From an uncultured Clostridia bacterium (lineage in GTDB: Bacteria > Bacillota > Clostridia > Christensenellales > Borkfalkiaceae): 35,578 nucleotides of DNA. Each line of letters begins with the position of its first letter. The first letter of the stretch is position 1. Of this stretch, positions 32,165 to 35,578 are shown piece after piece. The DNA lies in the NCBI GenBank assembly GCA_947625065.1, contig CANQNB010000004.1, positions 1 to 35,578 on the forward strand, written 5' to 3'. The notes under the pieces are model-generated. The model did no database searches, was not told the origin of the DNA, and saw only the letters and a program-made list of their open reading frames with translations. The translations under genes and the position numbers were made by a program.

Positions 32165-33658
32165 TTACCCGAGGAAGGAGAGCAGCTCCGCCCCCATCTT
32201 GTCGGGCGAGACCGCCGTCTTGAACAGCAGGGGCTTGTAGCGCACCCCCTTGATCGCGTCGGGCACCTTCATCGCCGTGAGGAGATTGATGCGCTTCACC
32301 CCCTTGAAGGAGTCCTTGACGTCGTTGCCCGTGAGGGCGTAGAGCACGTCCTGCGGGTACTTGTACGGACTCGACAGAGAGACCATGAGAAGGGGGTACT
32401 TCTCGGACATGGGGTCGGCGTCCCGCTTCTCCCCGTACCGCTGCGCCACGCTCATGGCGACGCCCGTCGGGGTATCCATGGGGTAGCCGTATTCCATGAA
32501 AAATTCGTACATGCAGTCCACCGTGTCGTCCTCGGTGGTGTAGCCCGCATAGAACTCCGCCTGGACTTTTTTGAGCTCGTCGGCGCGGAGGGCGAGCTTG
32601 CCCGTGCTCTTAAGCCCCGCCATGCGCTCGGCGGTGAGGTCCGTGTCCCTGCCCGAGATCTCAAAGAGCAGCCGCTCGAGATTGACGGGCACGAGCAAGT
32701 CGAGGGAGGGCGACATGGTGCGAAGGATGGGGCGCTTGGCGTCGAAATTCCCCGTGCGGAAGAAGTCGACGGCCGCATTGTTCTTGTTGTAGGCGACGAG
32801 CAGCGTCCCGATGGGGAGCCCCATGCGCTTTGCATAATAAGCGGAGAGCACGTTCCCGAGGCTGCCCGCGGGGATGCACACTTCGATCTTGTCCCCCGCC
32901 GCGATCTGCTCGGAGGTGACGAGGTCGCAATACGCCGAAAAATAGGTGCAGATCTGCGCGGCGATCCTGCCGATGTTGGCAGAGCCCGCCGTCGAGAGCA
33001 CATAGCCCCCCTCGGCGGCAGCTTTTTTGCACTTCTCGGAGAGCATGATCTTCCTCACGCCGCCCAGGCAGTCGTCGAAGGAGCCGCGCACGCCCACGAC
33101 GCGCACGTTCTTCCCCTCCTGCGTGCACAGCTGGAGCTTCTGCATCTTGGAGATGCCCTCCTCGGGGTAGAAGACGAGGACCTTCGCCCAAGGGAGGTCG
33201 CGGAAGCGCTCGAGCGCCGCCTTGCCCGTGTCCCCGGATGTGGCGGTGACAAGGGCGATCTTCTCCTCCATGCCGAGCAGCCTGCGCCCCTCCTCAAAGA
33301 GATAGGGCAGGATGCCGACGGAGATGTCCTGCGCGGCGCACGTCGGCCCGTGGAAGAGCTCGAGAAAATACATGCCGTTGTCCATGCGGACAAGGGGAAC
33401 AGGGTCCTCCCCCTCAAACGCGCCGTATGCCCTGCGGAGCGCCGCGAGAAGACCCTCCTGCTCATATTCGCCGAAAAATTGCCGCATGAGAAAGGCGGCG
33501 CGCTCGGGATAGTCCATCGGGAGCATCGCCTCCATTTCCTGTGCACCGATCTGCGGAAAGGTCTCGGGGACGAACAAGCCGCCGTCCTCCGCATAGCCCC
33601 TCACGACCGCTTCCGCACCCGTGACGCGCCCTTTGCCGCCCGTGCTGATAAAATACAT
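32165..33658 (-). CDS. thrC: Threonine synthase
   Basis: MYFISTGGKGRVTGAEAVVRGYAEDGGLFVPETFPQIG ... LVTATSGDTGKAALERFRDLPWAKVLVFYPEEGISKMQKLQL ... IEVCIPAGSLGNVLSAYYAKRMGLPIG. Confidence 0.96.
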   Translation of the reverse strand: MYFISTGGKGRVTGAEAVVRGYAEDGGLFVPETFPQIGAQEMEAMLPMDYPERAAFLMRQFFGEYEQEGLLAALRRAYGAFEGEDPVPLVRMDNGMYFLELFHGPTCAAQDISVGILPYLFEEGRRLLGMEEKIALVTATSGDTGKAALERFRDLPWAKVLVFYPEEGISKMQKLQLCTQEGKNVRVVGVRGSFDDCLGGVRKIMLSEKCKKAAAEGGYVLSTAGSANIGRIAAQICTYFSAYCDLVTSEQIAAGDKIEVCIPAGSLGNVLSAYYAKRMGLPIGTLLVAYNKNNAAVDFFRTGNFDAKRPILRTMSPSLDLLVPVNLERLLFEISGRDTDLTAERMAGLKSTGKLALRADELKKVQAEFYAGYTTEDDTVDCMYEFFMEYGYPMDTPTGVAMSVAQRYGEKRDADPMSEKYPLLMVSLSSPYKYPQDVLYALTGNDVKDSFKGVKRINLLTAMKVPDAIKGVRYKPLLFKTAVSPDKMGAELLSFLG

Positions 33659-33717
33659 AGTGTCCCTGCCTGCGTGGATTTATGAGACCGACCCGCACAT
33701 GCGGGCCGGAAAGACGA

Positions 33718-34125
33718 TCACAGATATTTTCTCGCGAACTCGGGGAGCTCTTCCTCCGAGCAGCTGCACGTGATCCAGATCTCGAGAGAGCGCTCTTCGG
33801 CGACCTTTTCGAGCATGAAGAAGAGCTGTGCCATGTCTTTGAGGTCCTTCCCCGCGACCCGTGCGACGCCGTCCACATAGATGTATTCGTTGTCGTAGTT
33901 ACCCGCGATGACCCCCTTGATGAAGCCGCAGAGGGCGACTTCGCCGGCGATCTGGTAGTCGGTGACGTCGATGAAGCGGATGTCGCGCTTCAGGTCGTAC
34001 ATATATCTCTTCGTGTCGGTGATGAAGATGAGGTGTCCCTTTGCATCTGCGACGTGATTGTTTGCCGTATCAATGATGTGTTTTGTCTTTCCGCTGCCCT
34101 TGGGCCCGCAGATAATCTTGATCAT
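33718..34125 (-). CDS. Small P-loop ATPase of unknown function
   Basis: MIKIICGPKGSGKTKHIIDTANNHVADAKGHLIFITDTKRYMYDLKRDIRFIDVTDY; Walker A GPKGSGKT; start at 34125. Confidence 0.85.
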   Translation of the reverse strand: MIKIICGPKGSGKTKHIIDTANNHVADAKGHLIFITDTKRYMYDLKRDIRFIDVTDYQIAGEVALCGFIKGVIAGNYDNEYIYVDGVARVAGKDLKDMAQLFFMLEKVAEERSLEIWITCSCSEEELPEFARKYL

Positions 34126-34165
34126 ACGATCCTCCTTCCGCCTTTCGGCACTCTTTCTGCTATTT

Positions 34166-34194
34166 ATTCTACCAGTTTTTTTTGTAATTTTCAA
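34166..34194 (-). promoter_or_regulatory. SigA-type promoter for the small P-loop ATPase gene
   Basis: Minus strand TTGAAA (34194-34189), 17 bp, TAGAAT (34171-34166). Confidence 0.55.
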
Positions 34195-34299
34195 GTGATT
34201 TGCAAAAAAATGCGCGAAGAAATTTTTTCGCGCGGGAAGGGGCTGCCCAAAAACAACGTCCGTGAGGCTCTCCTTCGGACATGGTGCCCCCGTTTTATG

Positions 34300-35358
34300 T
34301 CATTCCCCTGCGAGACGGCGGGCGGCGTCGGCACGGGCGAGGGCCTCGGTCATCTCGTCGAGGTCGCCCGAGAGGAACTCTTCCATGTTGTGCAGGGAGA
34401 GCCCGATCCTGTGGTCGGTGATGCGGCTCTGGGGGAAGTTGTAGGTGCGGATGCGCTCGCTGCGGTCCCCCGTCCCCACGAGGCTCCTGCGGTTTGCCGC
34501 CTCTGCGCCGACCGCGCGGCTCGCATAGTAGTCATAGAGGCGGGATTTGAGCACGCGGAAAGCCTTCTCCTTGTTTTTGAGCTGGCTGCGTTCGTCCTGA
34601 CAGGTGACGACGATGCCCGTCGGGAAGTGGGTGATGCGGATGGCCGTCTCCGTCTTGTTGACCTTCTGCCCGCCCGCGCCGCTCGAACGGAACAGATCGA
34701 TGCGGATGTCCTCGTCCTTGATCTCGACCTCCACTTCCTCCGCCTCGGGGAGGACGGCGACGGTGCACGTCGAGGTGTGGATGCGCCCCTGCGATTCGGT
34801 CTCGGGCACCCGCTGGACACGGTGCACGCCGCTCTCGTATTTGAGGCGCTTGTAGGCGTCCTTCCCGCCGATGAGCACGATCGCCTCCTTGATGCCGCCC
34901 AGTTCGGTCTCGTTGAGGTCGGCGACCTCCCACGTCAGGCGGTGTTTCTCGCAATAGCCCATGTACATGCGGTAGAGTTCGTAGGCGAAGAGCGCCGCTT
35001 CCTCCCCGCCCGCGCCCGCGCGGATCTCGAGGGTGCAGCCCCTTTCGTCGTTTTTATCCTTGGGGAGAAGGAGCAATTTGAGCTGTTCCTCCACCGTGTG
35101 CAGCCGCTCTTTGAGGGCATGCCCCTCTTCGAGAAGGAGCTCTCGCATCTCCTCGGTCTCGTGTTCCGCCTCGGCGAAGGCGGCGTTCATCTCCTCCTCC
35201 GTCCTGCGGTAGACGCGGTAGGTCTCCACGATCTCCTCCAGCTCGGCGCGCTCCTTCGAGCACTTGGCAAAGTCCGCCGACAGATAGGCGTCTGGGGCGG
35301 ATAGCTGCTCCGAGAGCGCGTCATAGCGCGCACAGATCTCTTCGAGTCGCGGAAACAT
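34300..35358 (-). CDS. prfA: Peptide chain release factor 1
   Basis: IRAGAGGEEAALFAYELYRMY ... GVHRVQRVPETESQGRIHTSTCTVAVLPEAEEVEV ... RSSGAGGQKVNKTETAIRITHFPTGIVVTCQDERSQ. Start MFPRLEEI at 35358. Confidence 0.98.
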   Translation of the reverse strand: MFPRLEEICARYDALSEQLSAPDAYLSADFAKCSKERAELEEIVETYRVYRRTEEEMNAAFAEAEHETEEMRELLLEEGHALKERLHTVEEQLKLLLLPKDKNDERGCTLEIRAGAGGEEAALFAYELYRMYMGYCEKHRLTWEVADLNETELGGIKEAIVLIGGKDAYKRLKYESGVHRVQRVPETESQGRIHTSTCTVAVLPEAEEVEVEIKDEDIRIDLFRSSGAGGQKVNKTETAIRITHFPTGIVVTCQDERSQLKNKEKAFRVLKSRLYDYYASRAVGAEAANRRSLVGTGDRSERIRTYNFPQSRITDHRIGLSLHNMEEFLSGDLDEMTEALARADAARRLAGE

Positions 35359-35578
35359 CAGAACCCTATCTTGACGACGCGCTCCACGCCCGCAAGGTCC
35401 TTCACGACCATGGCGTAGTCGCAGTGCGTCGCCGCGCGGAAGATCTTGATGACCTCCTGCGCCTGTTCTTCGCCGCATTCGAGGATGACGATCCCCCCGC
35501 GCGCGATGTAGCGGACGATCTCCGCGGCGATGCGGCGGTAGAAGTCGAGCCCGTCCTTTCCGCCATCGAGGGCGATGC
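35358..35578 (-). CDS. prmC: Release factor glutamine methyltransferase PrmC (C-terminal part; N-terminus outside window)
   Basis: Minus strand ALDGGKDGLDFYRRIAAEIVRYIARGGIVILECGEEQAQEVIKIFRAATHCDYAMVVKDLAGVERVVKIGF*, stop overlapping the prfA start (TGATG). Confidence 0.93.
   Translation of the reverse strand, partial: IALDGGKDGLDFYRRIAAEIVRYIARGGIVILECGEEQAQEVIKIFRAATHCDYAMVVKDLAGVERVVKIGF

Noticed and set aside
34600-34860. PET instead of PAT/PVT in the release factor 1 stop-codon recognition motif
   Set aside because: RVPETES is, as I recall it, common in Firmicutes RF1; not evidence of altered decoding.

Overview
High-GC, Firmicutes/Clostridia-like chromosomal window; organism inferred only from gene content. 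Nearly all real genes are on the minus strand. The ORF track is misleading in places: the very long plus-strand ORFs (1941 aa, 2576 aa) are antisense shadows of real minus-strand genes, and the truncated subtilase at the left edge is missing because it runs off the window. Gene order, left to right: giant secreted subtilase with PA, Big-like and BspA-like LRR modules (-); small hypothetical (-); TPP riboswitch plus thiT (+); the rseP/dxr/cdsA/uppS/frr/pyrH block (-); a 6.4 kb giant lipoprotein gene (-); tsf and rpsB (-); an apparently solitary MazF/PemK toxin (+); engB/ysxC and lon (-); a MIF-family tautomerase (-); rlmD-like methyltransferase (-); membrane protein; J-like/Cys-rich protein; DUF5685-like protein; trpS; thrC; small P-loop ATPase; prfA; prmC (partial). 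The most interesting signals are: (1) the giant lipoprotein gene splits the usual rpsB-tsf-pyrH-frr-uppS-cdsA-dxr-rseP neighbourhood and is bracketed by near-identical direct repeats of about 40 bp; (2) a short dispersed hairpin-forming motif (consensus on the transcribed strand roughly ACGGGCAYACCATGTCCGAAG) lies in several intergenic regions and also in frame inside coding regions (rseP insert, tandem thiT tail), reminiscent of Rickettsia palindromic elements; (3) a 79-bp palindromic element with CTCATTCCGA-type ends has a degraded second copy; (4) several intergenic regions are arrays of small hairpins. No CRISPR array, tRNA, rRNA or transposase was recognised.
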